Under the pieces are notes generated by a model. The model worked only from the letters and a program-made list of their open reading frames with translations, was not told the origin of the DNA and ran no database searches. The position numbers and the translations under genes are program-made. 64,000 nucleotides of DNA from the NCBI RefSeq assembly GCF_003236395.1, contig NZ_POUD01000002.1, positions 1 to 64,000 on the forward strand, in the 5' to 3' direction. The stretch comes from Nonomuraea aridisoli. Lineage in GTDB: Bacteria > Actinomycetota > Actinomycetes > Streptosporangiales > Streptosporangiaceae. This document shows positions 29,366 to 37,577 of this stretch, in pieces (positions within the stretch are counted from its first letter, which is position 1; the number at the start of each line of letters is the position of its first letter).

Positions 29366-30502
29366 ATGTGGAGATCTCTGCCGTCGGCGGCGCGGACGTT
29401 GCTGTGGGTGCGGATCCTCAACGCGCTCGGCGCCTATGCGCTGTCGTTCCTGGCTGTGCTCGCCGGCCCCGAGCTGGCCGCCGCGGCGCTGGCCCTGTTC
29501 GGGGTGACGGCGCTGGTCTCGCGCTGGGCGGGGGCGTTCCTGCTCGACCGGTTCTCGCCACGCGGGGTGCTGGCCGCCGGCCTGGCCGCGACCGGCCTGG
29601 CCCTGGTCGCGCTCACGCTCGCGCAGGGGCCCGCGCAGGTGCTGATCGCCATCGCCCTGGTCGGCCTCGCTTTCGAGCTGTACGAACCCGCCTCGCAGGA
29701 GCTGCTGGCGCGGGTGAGCTCGGGCGAGCAGCGCCACACCACGTACGCGGTGCTGGGGGTGACGTTGTCGGCGGCAGGGGCGGCGGCGGGCGTGCTCGCG
29801 GCGGTGCTGCTGCCGTTGGGGGTGCGCTGGCTGGTGGCCGCCGACGCGCTCACCTGCCTGGCCGCGGCCTTCGTGGCGGTGGCGTTCCTGCCCCGCGACG
29901 ACGCCCGGCCCGGCAGGGGGCGCGGTGAGGGGGCCGGGCGCTGGCGGCCGCCCGCCGCGTTGCTGCGCCTGACCGTGGCGGGCACCGTGTTCGCGGTCGG
30001 CTCCCTCGCGGTGATGATGTATCTGCCGCTGGCGCTGCTGGAGCGGGGCGCTCCGGCGTGGCTGCCCGGCCTGACGCTGGCGGGCGCCGCCGCGCTGGCG
30101 CCGCCGGCGCTGTGGGCGGCCCGCCGGCTGCTCGCGGGGCGCTCCCACGGGCTGATCCTCGGAGTGGGGACGCTGCTGCTCGGGGTGCTCGCGCTGGTGA
30201 TGGCGTCCACCACCGCTCCCGCGCTCACCATCGCCGCCTACCTCGGCTGCACCGCCGTCAACAGCGTGCTGCTGGGCCGCTGGCAGTCGGTCGTCGCCGA
30301 CGCCGCGCCGCAGGCCGACCGGCCTCGCTGGTTCGCCTTCCAAGGATCGTCGTGGGGCGTGGCGCAACCCGCGGTCCCGCCGCTGGCGGCGCTGGCCGGC
30401 ACCGCCGTCGGCACGATGGGGGCCGGCGCGTTCCTCGCCGCGGGCGTGGCGTTCCTGGTGGTGCCGCTGATGTTGCGCCGCCTGCCGGCGTCCGCCGTCT
30501 GA
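29366..30502 (+). CDS. MFS transporter
   Basis: A 378-residue polytopic protein with about 11-12 hydrophobic segments in two halves separated by a basic linker (DDARPGRGRGEGAGRWRPP). The loop SRWAGAFLLDRFSPRGVL between helices 2 and 3 matches the conserved MFS loop. It is most like drug-efflux MFS proteins of actinobacteria; the substrate is unknown. No regulator adjoins it. ATG 29366 follows a G-rich tract. It converges on the CNNM-type gene with a 31-base gap. Confidence 0.85.
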   Translation: MWRSLPSAARTLLWVRILNALGAYALSFLAVLAGPELAAAALALFGVTALVSRWAGAFLLDRFSPRGVLAAGLAATGLALVALTLAQGPAQVLIAIALVGLAFELYEPASQELLARVSSGEQRHTTYAVLGVTLSAAGAAAGVLAAVLLPLGVRWLVAADALTCLAAAFVAVAFLPRDDARPGRGRGEGAGRWRPPAALLRLTVAGTVFAVGSLAVMMYLPLALLERGAPAWLPGLTLAGAAALAPPALWAARRLLAGRSHGLILGVGTLLLGVLALVMASTTAPALTIAAYLGCTAVNSVLLGRWQSVVADAAPQADRPRWFAFQGSSWGVAQPAVPPLAALAGTAVGTMGAGAFLAAGVAFLVVPLMLRRLPASAV

Positions 30503-30533
30503 CGGGGGCGTCGCGTGCCGCCCTGCCGCCGGC

Positions 30534-31847
30534 TCAGGCAGGCTGTTCTGCCTGTGCCTGAGCGTCGAGGGTGGGCTCTGGAACGGGGGTCAGCCGGACC
30601 TGGGTGATGGCGTGGCCCTCGACGGCGAGGACGCGCAGCCGCCAGCCACCGGTGACGACGTGCTCGCCCGGGGCGGTGGGGACCCGGCCGAGCAGCGCCA
30701 GGACGAGACCGGCGACGGTGGTGTAGTCGCCGTCGGGGCGCTCCTCCAGGTGCACGTCGACGTCCTGCAGGTCGTGCACGGGGAAGGTACCGGGCAGCAC
30801 CAGGCTGCCGTCGGCCTCGCGGGTGACGTTCACGACGTCGCGGTCCGTCTCGTCGTAGATCTCGCCGACGACCTCCTCCAGCAGGTCTTCGAGGGTGACG
30901 ATGCCGTCGACCGAGCCGCGTTCGTCGATGACGAGGGCGAACTGCTGGCGTTCGGACTTGAAACGGCGCAGCGCGTCGGAGACGGGCAGGCTGTCGGGGA
31001 GCAACAGCGGCGGACGGGCCACGTCGGCGGCGGTGACGGCGCTCTCGTCGGTGAGCAGGTCGCGCAGGTTGGCGATGCCGACGACGTCCTCCAGGCTGTT
31101 GTCACGGATGACGGGCGCGCGGGAGTGACCGGAGGCGGCCAGCAGGCGGCGGGCGGTGCCGGTGGGGGTGTCGGCGGCCAGGGTGAACACCTGCCGGCGC
31201 GAGATGAGCACCTCGCGCAGGACACGTTCGGTGATCTCGACGGCGCCGGAGATGATCATGCGCTGTTCGGGGGTGAAGCCGCGGTGCGACGTCACCAGGT
31301 CGCGGATCTCCTCGGGGCTGATCTCCTCGCGGTGCCGTTTCGGGTCGCCGCCCATGAGCCGCACGGCCAGGTCGGTGGAGGCGGCCAGGGCCCACACGAC
31401 AGGCCGGGACAGGGTGGCGATCAGGCTCAGCGGGCGGGCGGCCAGCATGGCCCAGGTCTCGGCGCGCTGCATGGCCACCCGCTTGGGCGCCAGCTCGCCG
31501 AAGACCAGCGTGAGGAAGGTCAGGACGATCGTCACCAGGACGATGGACACCGGGCCGGCGGCGTCGCCGAGGAAGCCGAGCAGCGGCACCAGCGGCTCGG
31601 CCAGGGTGACCGCCGCGGTGGCCGAGGCGAGAAAGCCCGACAGGGTGATGACCAGCTGGATGGTGGCCATGAACTGGTTGGGGTCGCGGGCGAGGCGGAC
31701 CAGGATCTTGCCGCCGGCGCCGCGCTGTTCCAGCCGGCGCAGCTGGCCTTCCCGCAGCGAGATCAACGCCAGCTCGCTACCGGCGAAGACCGCGTTGACG
31801 ATGACCAGGACCACGACGAGGGCGAGCTGAAACCAATAGCCGTCCAC
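30534..31847 (-). CDS. CNNM/hemolysin C-type membrane protein with CBS pair
   Basis: A 437-residue protein: a CNNM transmembrane domain (residues 1-190, with ITLSGFLASATAAVTLAEP and TLVFGELAPKRVAMQRAE), a Bateman pair of CBS domains (about 205-335) and a C-terminal CorC/HlyC domain (YTTVAGLVLALLGRVPTAPGE). Family members are linked to magnesium or cobalt export and to resistance; it is not a haemolysin. The GTG start has AAGGAG about ten bases upstream. A 394-base untranslated region precedes it and contains a long hairpin, which may regulate it. Confidence 0.88.
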   Translation of the reverse strand: MDGYWFQLALVVVLVIVNAVFAGSELALISLREGQLRRLEQRGAGGKILVRLARDPNQFMATIQLVITLSGFLASATAAVTLAEPLVPLLGFLGDAAGPVSIVLVTIVLTFLTLVFGELAPKRVAMQRAETWAMLAARPLSLIATLSRPVVWALAASTDLAVRLMGGDPKRHREEISPEEIRDLVTSHRGFTPEQRMIISGAVEITERVLREVLISRRQVFTLAADTPTGTARRLLAASGHSRAPVIRDNSLEDVVGIANLRDLLTDESAVTAADVARPPLLLPDSLPVSDALRRFKSERQQFALVIDERGSVDGIVTLEDLLEEVVGEIYDETDRDVVNVTREADGSLVLPGTFPVHDLQDVDVHLEERPDGDYTTVAGLVLALLGRVPTAPGEHVVTGGWRLRVLAVEGHAITQVRLTPVPEPTLDAQAQAEQPA

Positions 31848-32241
31848 GGCAGAAGGGCTCCTTGAACATGATGATCCGGCGTCAGGCCGGTGAAGGGGGT
31901 TGTCGTCAGCCGACAGGAGAATGCGTCATCCCCGGCCGGACGAGAGCTGCCGGCCGGTACGCGGATGACATGACACGGCCGTGGCGCGGGAGCGCGCGGG
32001 TGAGGGTGCGCCGGACCAGAGCCCGGCCTGGTACTGCACTCCTCCACGGGAGACTCGTCACTCCGTTCTTCGCCCAGCGGCACAGTCATGCCTGACAACG
32101 GGTGAGGCCGGAGGGAAGTTCCACGCCGTACCGCCCTGTTCCCCGGGTCCGGCGGTGAACTGACGAACGCAGCAGGACGAGGATGATGCCGGACACCGCC
32201 AGGACCCGGTTCCCAGAGGGGTCGGGCCGCCAAGGTGGCGC
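31848..32241 (-). other. Long leader/intergenic region upstream of the CNNM gene
   Basis: There is no credible gene here. On the minus strand it would form the 5' leader of the CNNM gene, and it contains a strong interrupted hairpin (31925-31969). I looked for the Mg2+ M-box and the Mn2+ yybP-ykoY cores and found no convincing match. Confidence 0.5.
31925..31969 (-). ncRNA. Candidate structured leader hairpin
   Basis: GTCATCC plus CCGGCCGG on one side pair with CCGGCCGG and GGATGAC on the other: a 15-bp stem with a 10-base loop and a 5-base bulge on one strand. It lies 78 bases before the CNNM start codon. It could be an attenuator, an uncharacterised riboswitch part or the terminator of an opposing transcript. 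Confidence 0.4.
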
Positions 32242-32598
32242 TCAGTCATGCGGTGGCAGTGATCCGATCTGGTGGTCGGCGACGTTGAGCGACTCCTCGA
32301 CCAGCCGGCGGAGGTGTCCGTGGTGGAGGGAGTACACGACCCGGCGCCCGTCCTTGCGGGTGGACACCAAGCCGGCGAGCCGGAGCTTGGCCAGGTGCTG
32401 GCTGACAGAAGGACGGGGGGCGCCGATGGCCTCGGTCAGGGTGGTGACATCGGCTTCGCCGAGGCTCAGCTGGCTCAGCAGCGCCAGTCGCGTGCGATCG
32501 GCGAGAAGCGCCAGAACGGAGGCGGCGACCTCGAACCGCTCGTCCCTCTGCTGGGAGGTCAGCGCATTTGCGTGTGCCGCGCTCATGCTCATGACCAC
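32242..32598 (-). CDS. ArsR/SmtB-family metalloregulator
   Basis: A 118-residue winged-helix repressor: LADRTRLALLSQLSLGEADVTTLTEAIGAPRPSVSQHLAKLRLAGLVSTRKDGRRVVYSLHHGHLRRLVEESL. The ELCVC arsenic box is absent, while the His-rich end of the last helix (HHGHLRRLV, ADHQIG) resembles the alpha-5 zinc/nickel-sensing site of SmtB/CzrA-like members. It follows the CDF exporter gene by 51 bases in the same direction, suggesting a zinc-type efflux operon under its own repressor. GTG 32598 or ATG at 32592 could be the start. Confidence 0.9.
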   Translation of the reverse strand: MVMSMSAAHANALTSQQRDERFEVAASVLALLADRTRLALLSQLSLGEADVTTLTEAIGAPRPSVSQHLAKLRLAGLVSTRKDGRRVVYSLHHGHLRRLVEESLNVADHQIGSLPPHD

Positions 32599-32649
32599 AT
32601 CGTAGAGCGGCGGCGGCGACCGGTGGCGGGGCGCACGCGGCGGCCGAGG

Positions 32650-33720
32650 CTATCGGTGGGCGAGCAGGACGGCGTGGTGGTCGGTGCCGTCCGGCCCGTC
32701 GGGGTCGGCGTGCACCGTGGCGGCCCGCAGACGCGGCACGTCGTGGAGGAGCCGGTGCTCGGCCTCCACCGACACGGCGTGCGCCTCGACCAGGGAGAGC
32801 TCATGACTCACCACGATCTCGACCTCCGCCCGGAGCGCGTGGCCGATCCAGCGCATGCGCAGCGAGCCGACGCGGCGCACGCCGGGGGTCCCGGCGACGA
32901 CCTGCTCGGCCTTGGTGATCAGCGCGGGGTCGACGGCGTCCATCAGCCGGTGGTAGACCTCGCGGGCGGCGTCACGCAGCACGTAGAGGATCGCGACGGT
33001 GATGAGCAGGCCGATGACCGGGTCGGCGTACGGCCAGCCGGCCCATACCCCGGCTGCGCCGAGCAGCACGGCCAGTGACGTGAAGCCGTCGGTGCGGGCG
33101 TGCAGGCCGTCGGCGACGAGGGCCGCGGAACCGATCTCGCGACCGACCTTGATCCGGTAGCGGGCCACCAGCTCGTTGCCGAGGAAGCCGACGACGCCCG
33201 CGGCGGCGACCCAGCCGAGCGCCTCGACGTCCTGCGGGTCGATCAGCCGCTTGACGGCCTCGTACCCGGCCAGGCCCGCCGAGGCGGCGATGATCAGCAC
33301 GATGATGATGCCGGCCACGTCCTCGGCTCGGCCGTACCCGTAGGTGAACCGGCGCGAAGCCGTCCGCCGGCCCACCGTGAACGCGATCGCCAGCGGCACC
33401 GCGGTCAGGGCGTCGGCGAAGTTGTGCAGGGTGTCGCCGAGCAGGGCCACCGATCCGGACACCGCGAAGATCGCCACTTGGGCGAGGGCGGTGACGGTGA
33501 GCACGACGAAGGAGATCGCCAGAGTGCGCATACCGCGGCGGCTGGTCTCCAGCGCGTGGTCGGTCCTGGCCGCCGCGTCGTGACTGTGCGGCGTCACCAC
33601 GTGGCGGAGCCGTTCCCCCAGGGTGCGCCTGGGGGACGCGTGGCCGTGGCCGTGGCCGTGTCCGTGTCCGTGTCCGTGTCCATGGCCGTGGTGCGGTTCC
33701 GGGACACTTCGCGCGCTCAT
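32650..33720 (-). CDS. CDF-family heavy-metal cation exporter
   Basis: A 356-residue CzcD/ZitB-like efflux protein. The N-terminus carries nine or more His-Gly pairs (about residues 11-27), a probable metal-gathering tail. Six transmembrane helices follow, with the metal-site motifs GDTLHNFADAL in helix 2 and DGLHARTDGF in helix 5, and then a cytoplasmic ferredoxin-like domain. It probably exports Zn2+, Co2+ or Ni2+ using the proton gradient. ATG 33720 is preceded by GAGGAG. The ArsR gene follows, and an ATATG/CATAT inverted repeat lies upstream as a candidate operator. Confidence 0.92.
   Translation of the reverse strand: MSARSVPEPHHGHGHGHGHGHGHGHGHASPRRTLGERLRHVVTPHSHDAAARTDHALETSRRGMRTLAISFVVLTVTALAQVAIFAVSGSVALLGDTLHNFADALTAVPLAIAFTVGRRTASRRFTYGYGRAEDVAGIIIVLIIAASAGLAGYEAVKRLIDPQDVEALGWVAAAGVVGFLGNELVARYRIKVGREIGSAALVADGLHARTDGFTSLAVLLGAAGVWAGWPYADPVIGLLITVAILYVLRDAAREVYHRLMDAVDPALITKAEQVVAGTPGVRRVGSLRMRWIGHALRAEVEIVVSHELSLVEAHAVSVEAEHRLLHDVPRLRAATVHADPDGPDGTDHHAVLLAHR
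33640..33693. repeat. Hexanucleotide repeat encoding the His-Gly tail
   Basis: Nine 6-bp units (GTGGCC or GTGTCC, with ATGGCC and GTGGTG at one end) encode alternating His and Gly on the minus strand. Changes in copy number would keep the frame and alter the length of the metal-binding tail. Confidence 0.85.
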
Positions 33721-33779
33721 CTGCTGCTCCTCGTCACTTCTCGGTGGAGCACGGGGGGACAGTACCGTAATACCCGCCG

Positions 33780-33793
33780 ATATGTAGTCATAT
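33780..33793. promoter_or_regulatory. Candidate ArsR-family operator
   Basis: ATATG and CATAT arms with a TAGT centre lie 60 bases upstream of the CDF exporter start. ArsR/SmtB repressors often bind imperfect AT-rich inverted repeats containing this half-site, so the linked repressor may act here. Confidence 0.5.
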
Positions 33794-34020
33794 GCGCACG
33801 CAAGCACATGTCAGTTGCATCCACCATGCAGCAGCACAACGGTGGCCGACGGATCCACGGAACACACGATCGCGGCACGGCCGGCCACGCAGGCGACGAA
33901 TCCATGACGTAGGTAAGAGAGAACCGGGTGAAGATCGCGCACCGCTGTTCCCCTTGGAGCGGCCGGTGCGCCCGCGTACGTGTTCCCGCCGCCGGTCGGG
34001 ACGTGATCTCGAGGAGTGAC

Positions 34021-34683
34021 ATGTCCAAGGCGGGCGACGCCCTCCATCGCACGTTCTTCCGGATGTTGTCCCGCCTGCCGGGAAAGGGCGCGCAGGTTTC
34101 GTTGGGCCGCTACTTCGACTGGTGGCACCGCAAGCCCGACCCTTGGAGCTACACCCGCGACACCTACGAGCAGGATCGGCACGCGTCACTGCTCGCGTCC
34201 CTGCCGCCGCGCGCGTACGCCCGCATCCTGGACGTCGGCTGCAGCGAGGGCTTCTTCACCGATCGCCTGGCCCTGGCCCACCCCCAGGCGGAGACCGTCG
34301 GCGTGGACGTCTCCGCCCAGGCCGTCCGCAGCGCCACCGGCCGAGGCGCGTCGCCGGCCCGCTTCGCGTGCATGGACATCCGGCACCAGACCCCCGAAGG
34401 GGCCTTCGACCTGGTCGTCTGCACGGAGATGTTGTACTACGTGGGCGACCCGCGCCTGCTCCGGCGGGTCTCCGAACGGCTGACCGGTCTGCTGCGCCCG
34501 GGAGGCGTCCTGGTGGCGTCCCACCCATGGCCGGAGTCCCGGCGGCTGCACCGCCACTTCTCCGCGGACGCCCTCCTGCGCCCTCTCGGCGAGCACGTCG
34601 TCCCCCATGACGAACGTTCCTACACGATCTGTCTGTACGAGCGGACGGGTTCGGACGACGGCTCCGTCCCCACGACGCATTAA
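34021..34683 (+). CDS. Class I SAM-dependent methyltransferase (NodS-like)
   Basis: A 220-residue methyltransferase with cofactor motif ILDVGCSEGFFTDRLA, acidic GVDVSAQAV, DLVVCTEMLYYVGD and LLRPGGVLVASHPW. The arrangement resembles NodS-type N-methyltransferases, but the substrate is unknown. ATG 34021 is preceded by GAGGAG; an in-frame GTG at 33928 would add 31 residues without such a site. It stands alone between the metal-export operon and the CNNM pair. The WWHRKPDPWSYTRDTYEQDRH segment before the fold may shape the acceptor site. Confidence 0.85.
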   Translation: MSKAGDALHRTFFRMLSRLPGKGAQVSLGRYFDWWHRKPDPWSYTRDTYEQDRHASLLASLPPRAYARILDVGCSEGFFTDRLALAHPQAETVGVDVSAQAVRSATGRGASPARFACMDIRHQTPEGAFDLVVCTEMLYYVGDPRLLRRVSERLTGLLRPGGVLVASHPWPESRRLHRHFSADALLRPLGEHVVPHDERSYTICLYERTGSDDGSVPTTH

Positions 34684-34767
34684 GTCAGATGAGTTAGCGT
34701 CCCTGTAACGCGATGGTGCGCATTCACCGGATGCGCACGGGCAGTATCCGCAAGGGGGACGGGGGTC

Positions 34768-34833
34768 GTGAAGGCGATGACGAGTACGCCCGGGCGTCTC
34801 GCCGGCGCGCGGGCCGGCCGGTGCACGCGATGA
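34768..34833 (+). CDS. Possible 21-codon upstream ORF coupled to a CNNM gene
   Basis: GTG 34768, preceded by an AGGGGG tract, opens a frame for 21 residues (VKAMTSTPGRLAGARAGRCTR) whose TGA stop overlaps the ATG of the CNNM gene (ATGA at 34830-34833). It could be a leader peptide coupling or tuning translation of the downstream gene. No homology is claimed, and in GC-rich DNA such a short frame could be fortuitous. Confidence 0.35.
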   Translation: MKAMTSTPGRLAGARAGRCTR

Positions 34834-36176
34834 GTGCGCTGCTGGGCCTGCTGGCCATCTTCGTGCTGACGGCCGCCACCGGCTACTTCGTCGCCCAGGA
34901 GTTCGCCTACGTCAGCGCCGATCGGCTCGCCCTGTCCGAGCAGGCCGCGGCGGGCGACAAGAAGGCGGCCAAGGCCCTCAAGGTGATGGAACGGCTGTCG
35001 TTCATGTTGTCGGGCGCGCAGCTCGGCATCACCGTCACCGCTCTGGTGGTCGGGTTCATCGCCCGACCGGCTCTGGCGGAGCTGATCGCTCCCGGGCTGA
35101 CCGCGTTGGGCATGCCCGAGGGCATGGTGGGGGCGGTGGCGCTGGCGGTCGGCTTCGCCCTGGCCACGATCATCCAGATGGTGCTGGGCGAGCTGGCGCC
35201 CAAGAACCTCGCCCTGGCCAGGCCCGAACCGCTGGCCCGCGCGCTGGCCGGCTCGACCCTGGTCTACCTGGCCGTCGCCGGGCCGGTCATCAAGCTGTTC
35301 GACACCGCGGCCAACCGGCTGCTGCGCGCCGTCGGCATCGAGCCGGTCGAGGAGCTGCACCACGGCGCCACGCTGGAGGAGCTCGGTCACATCATCGGCG
35401 AGTCCGAGGCCCACGGCCACCTGCCGGGCAGCCACGCCGACGTGCTCGAACGCGCGCTGAACTTCTCCGAGCACACCGCCGACGAGGTCATGGTGCCGCG
35501 CGTCGAGGTGATCTCCGTCTCCGGCACGGCCGCCGTCGCCGACGTGGACGTGCTCGTCGCCCGCCACGGCCACACCCATTACCCCGTTCTCGGCGACACC
35601 ATGGACGAGGTGATCGGGCTGGTCAGCCTGCGCGATCTCGCCGCCGTCCCGGCGGAGAAGGCCGCCCGGACACGCGTCGCCGACGTCGCCCGCGACGTGC
35701 TCCTCGTGCCGTTCTCCCTGTCGTTGCCCGACCTGGTCCAGCAGCTGCACATCCGCGGGGAGGAGGTCGCGGTCGTGGTGGACGAGCACGGTGGCCTGGC
35801 AGGGCTGCTGACGTGGGAGGACGTGGCCGAAGAGCTGGTGGGCGAGATCGCCGACGAGAACGACCGCGACACCCCATCCGCGCTGCGCGGCGCGGACGGC
35901 TGGGAGCTGGACGCCTCGTTGCGCATCGACGAGATCGCGCTCACCACCGGCCTCGTCCTGCCGGAGTCCGACGACTACGACACGCTCGGCGGGCTCATCC
36001 TGCACGCGCTGGGCCGCTTCGCCGCGCCCGGCGACATCATCCGGGTCGAGCTGCCCGCCACCCTGGATCCCGGCGCGCCCACCCGCGCCCGGCTCGAGGT
36101 CCTGACGCTCCACCGGCACGTTCCTCACCGCGTCCGCCTGACCCCCTACCGCCACGACGATCGGGAACGGCCGTGA
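34830..36176 (+). CDS. CNNM/hemolysin C-type membrane protein (first of a pair)
   Basis: A 448-residue protein with a CNNM domain (three to four spans in residues 1-190; FMLSGAQLGITVTALVVGF and MVLGELAPKNLALARPE), a CBS pair (about 205-340; NFSEHTADEVMVPRVEVISV, VVVDEHGGLAGLLTWEDVAEELVGEI) and a C-terminal CorC/HlyC domain. ATG 34830 is chosen because the membrane domain starts there; the frame is open to 34713. Its stop overlaps the next CNNM gene (GTGA), so the two probably form a heteromeric unit. Confidence 0.85.
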   Translation: MSALLGLLAIFVLTAATGYFVAQEFAYVSADRLALSEQAAAGDKKAAKALKVMERLSFMLSGAQLGITVTALVVGFIARPALAELIAPGLTALGMPEGMVGAVALAVGFALATIIQMVLGELAPKNLALARPEPLARALAGSTLVYLAVAGPVIKLFDTAANRLLRAVGIEPVEELHHGATLEELGHIIGESEAHGHLPGSHADVLERALNFSEHTADEVMVPRVEVISVSGTAAVADVDVLVARHGHTHYPVLGDTMDEVIGLVSLRDLAAVPAEKAARTRVADVARDVLLVPFSLSLPDLVQQLHIRGEEVAVVVDEHGGLAGLLTWEDVAEELVGEIADENDRDTPSALRGADGWELDASLRIDEIALTTGLVLPESDDYDTLGGLILHALGRFAAPGDIIRVELPATLDPGAPTRARLEVLTLHRHVPHRVRLTPYRHDDRERP

Positions 36177-37186
36177 ACCTGCCTCTGGGCCTGGCCCTGA
36201 CCCTGGTGCTGCTGGTCGGCAACGGCTTCTTCGTCGCCGCGGAGTTCGCCCTGGTCGCCGCCAAGCGTCACCGGCTGGAGAAGGCCGCCGCCGACGGCAG
36301 CCGGGCCGCCTCGGCCGCCCTGTCGGGGATCAAGGAGCTGTCGCTGATGCTCGCCGGCGCCCAGCTCGGCATCACGCTGTGCTCCCTCGGTCTCGGTGTG
36401 GTCTCCGAGCCGCTCATCGCCGGCACCCTGACCCCGCTCTTCCACACGGTGGGCCTGCCCGAGGCCGCCGCGCACACCGTGGCGTTCGTCATCGCGCTGG
36501 CGCTGGTGACGTTCCTGCACATGGTGCTCGGCGAGATGGCGCCCAAGTCGTGGGCCATCGCCCATCCCGAACGCTCGGCCACCATCCTGGCGCTGCCGTT
36601 CCGCGGCTTCACCGTGCTGGTCCGACCGTTGATCAGCGCGCTCAACGCGATCAGCAACGGCCTGCTGCGGCTGGTCAAGGTCCGCCCCCGCGAGGAGGGC
36701 GCGACGCCACGCACCCCGGCCCAGCTCCAGCGCCTGGTGCAGGAATCACGCCGGCTCGGCCTCATCGAGGCGGACGACCACGCCGTGCTCAGCCAGGCGC
36801 TCCAGGCTCCGAACGCCGCCATCACCGCTCTGGTGACGCCGGCCGAGCAGGTGGCCGCCGTGCCCGCCGGCGCCGGACCTCAGGAGATCATCGACGCCTG
36901 CCTGCGCGCGCAGCGCACCCGTCTGATCGTCGGCCCGGTCGCGGCCCCCATCGGGGTCGTCCACCTGCGTGACGCCTACCTCGCCCGAAGCCGCGGCACG
37001 GCCACCACGGCCGGACAGCTCGCCTACCGCCTGCCGGTGCTGGCGCCGGACGTGTCGGTGGCGGAGGCGGTCGGGCGGATGCGCGCCGCACACAGCCAGA
37101 TCGCGCTGATCCGCCCCGAGAGCGGGCCGGTGACGGGTCTCATCACCCTCGACGACCTGCTCACCACCCTGCTCGTGCCCGCCTGA
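36173..37186 (+). CDS. CNNM-type membrane protein lacking CorC domain (second of a pair)
   Basis: A 337-residue partner of the preceding protein. The CNNM domain (NGFFVAAEFALVAAKRHRLEKAA, LMLAGAQLGITLCSLGLGV, HMVLGEMAPKSWAIAHPE) is complete and a divergent CBS pair follows, but the C-terminal CorC/HlyC domain of full-length members is missing. Actinobacteria, including mycobacteria, often carry such unequal tandem pairs. The role is probably divalent-cation transport or membrane homeostasis. The GTG start overlaps the upstream stop. Confidence 0.85.
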   Translation: MNLPLGLALTLVLLVGNGFFVAAEFALVAAKRHRLEKAAADGSRAASAALSGIKELSLMLAGAQLGITLCSLGLGVVSEPLIAGTLTPLFHTVGLPEAAAHTVAFVIALALVTFLHMVLGEMAPKSWAIAHPERSATILALPFRGFTVLVRPLISALNAISNGLLRLVKVRPREEGATPRTPAQLQRLVQESRRLGLIEADDHAVLSQALQAPNAAITALVTPAEQVAAVPAGAGPQEIIDACLRAQRTRLIVGPVAAPIGVVHLRDAYLARSRGTATTAGQLAYRLPVLAPDVSVAEAVGRMRAAHSQIALIRPESGPVTGLITLDDLLTTLLVPA

Positions 37187-37192
37187 CTCCTC

Positions 37193-37297
37193 TCACAGGA
37201 CGAGCAGGAGCTCGTAAGCGTTCAGCGCCCACACCAGCAGCCACAGCGTCAGGGCGGGTGTGCCCGCCGACGCTCGTCTGGTTCGGTTCCTGACCAT
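37193..37297 (-). CDS. Possible 34-residue single-span membrane protein
   Basis: A short frame encodes MVRNRTRRASAGTPALTLWL then LVWALNAYELLLVL: a basic N-terminus followed by one hydrophobic helix, the layout of a small membrane protein with its positive end inside. The ribosome-binding site is weak. It converges on the second CNNM gene with six bases between them. The composition is non-random for a membrane helix, but no family is recognised. Confidence 0.35.
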   Translation of the reverse strand: MVRNRTRRASAGTPALTLWLLVWALNAYELLLVL

Positions 37298-37577
37298 AGG
37301 GCACCACGACGCCTTCCACGTCTGTCGATGACATCCCCAGTCTGACCGCCGGTCGTCCACGCGCGCATCCCATATACGGGGCCGTCGACGGGCGTCGGGG
37401 AGCAGCCGTACCTGTCGGCGTCGCGGTCGGGCCGCGCTTCAGACGCCGCGTGATCAGGCGCCGAACGGACGCGCCGAGCGATGGCGGCGCGCGGTGCCGG
37501 CCATGGCCGTCGCGATGCTGATCACCGTTGTCTGTATCGCCGTCCTGCGGCTCGCGGGCCGGACCGACCGTTCCACC
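37298..37577. other. Intergenic stretch without an assignable gene
   Basis: Only short frames are present. One plus-strand frame from GTG 37494 begins with a hydrophobic helix (AVAMLITVVCIAVLRLAG) but then runs as an antisense shadow through the ATP-grasp remnant, so it is probably a fragment or chance. Confidence 0.4.
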
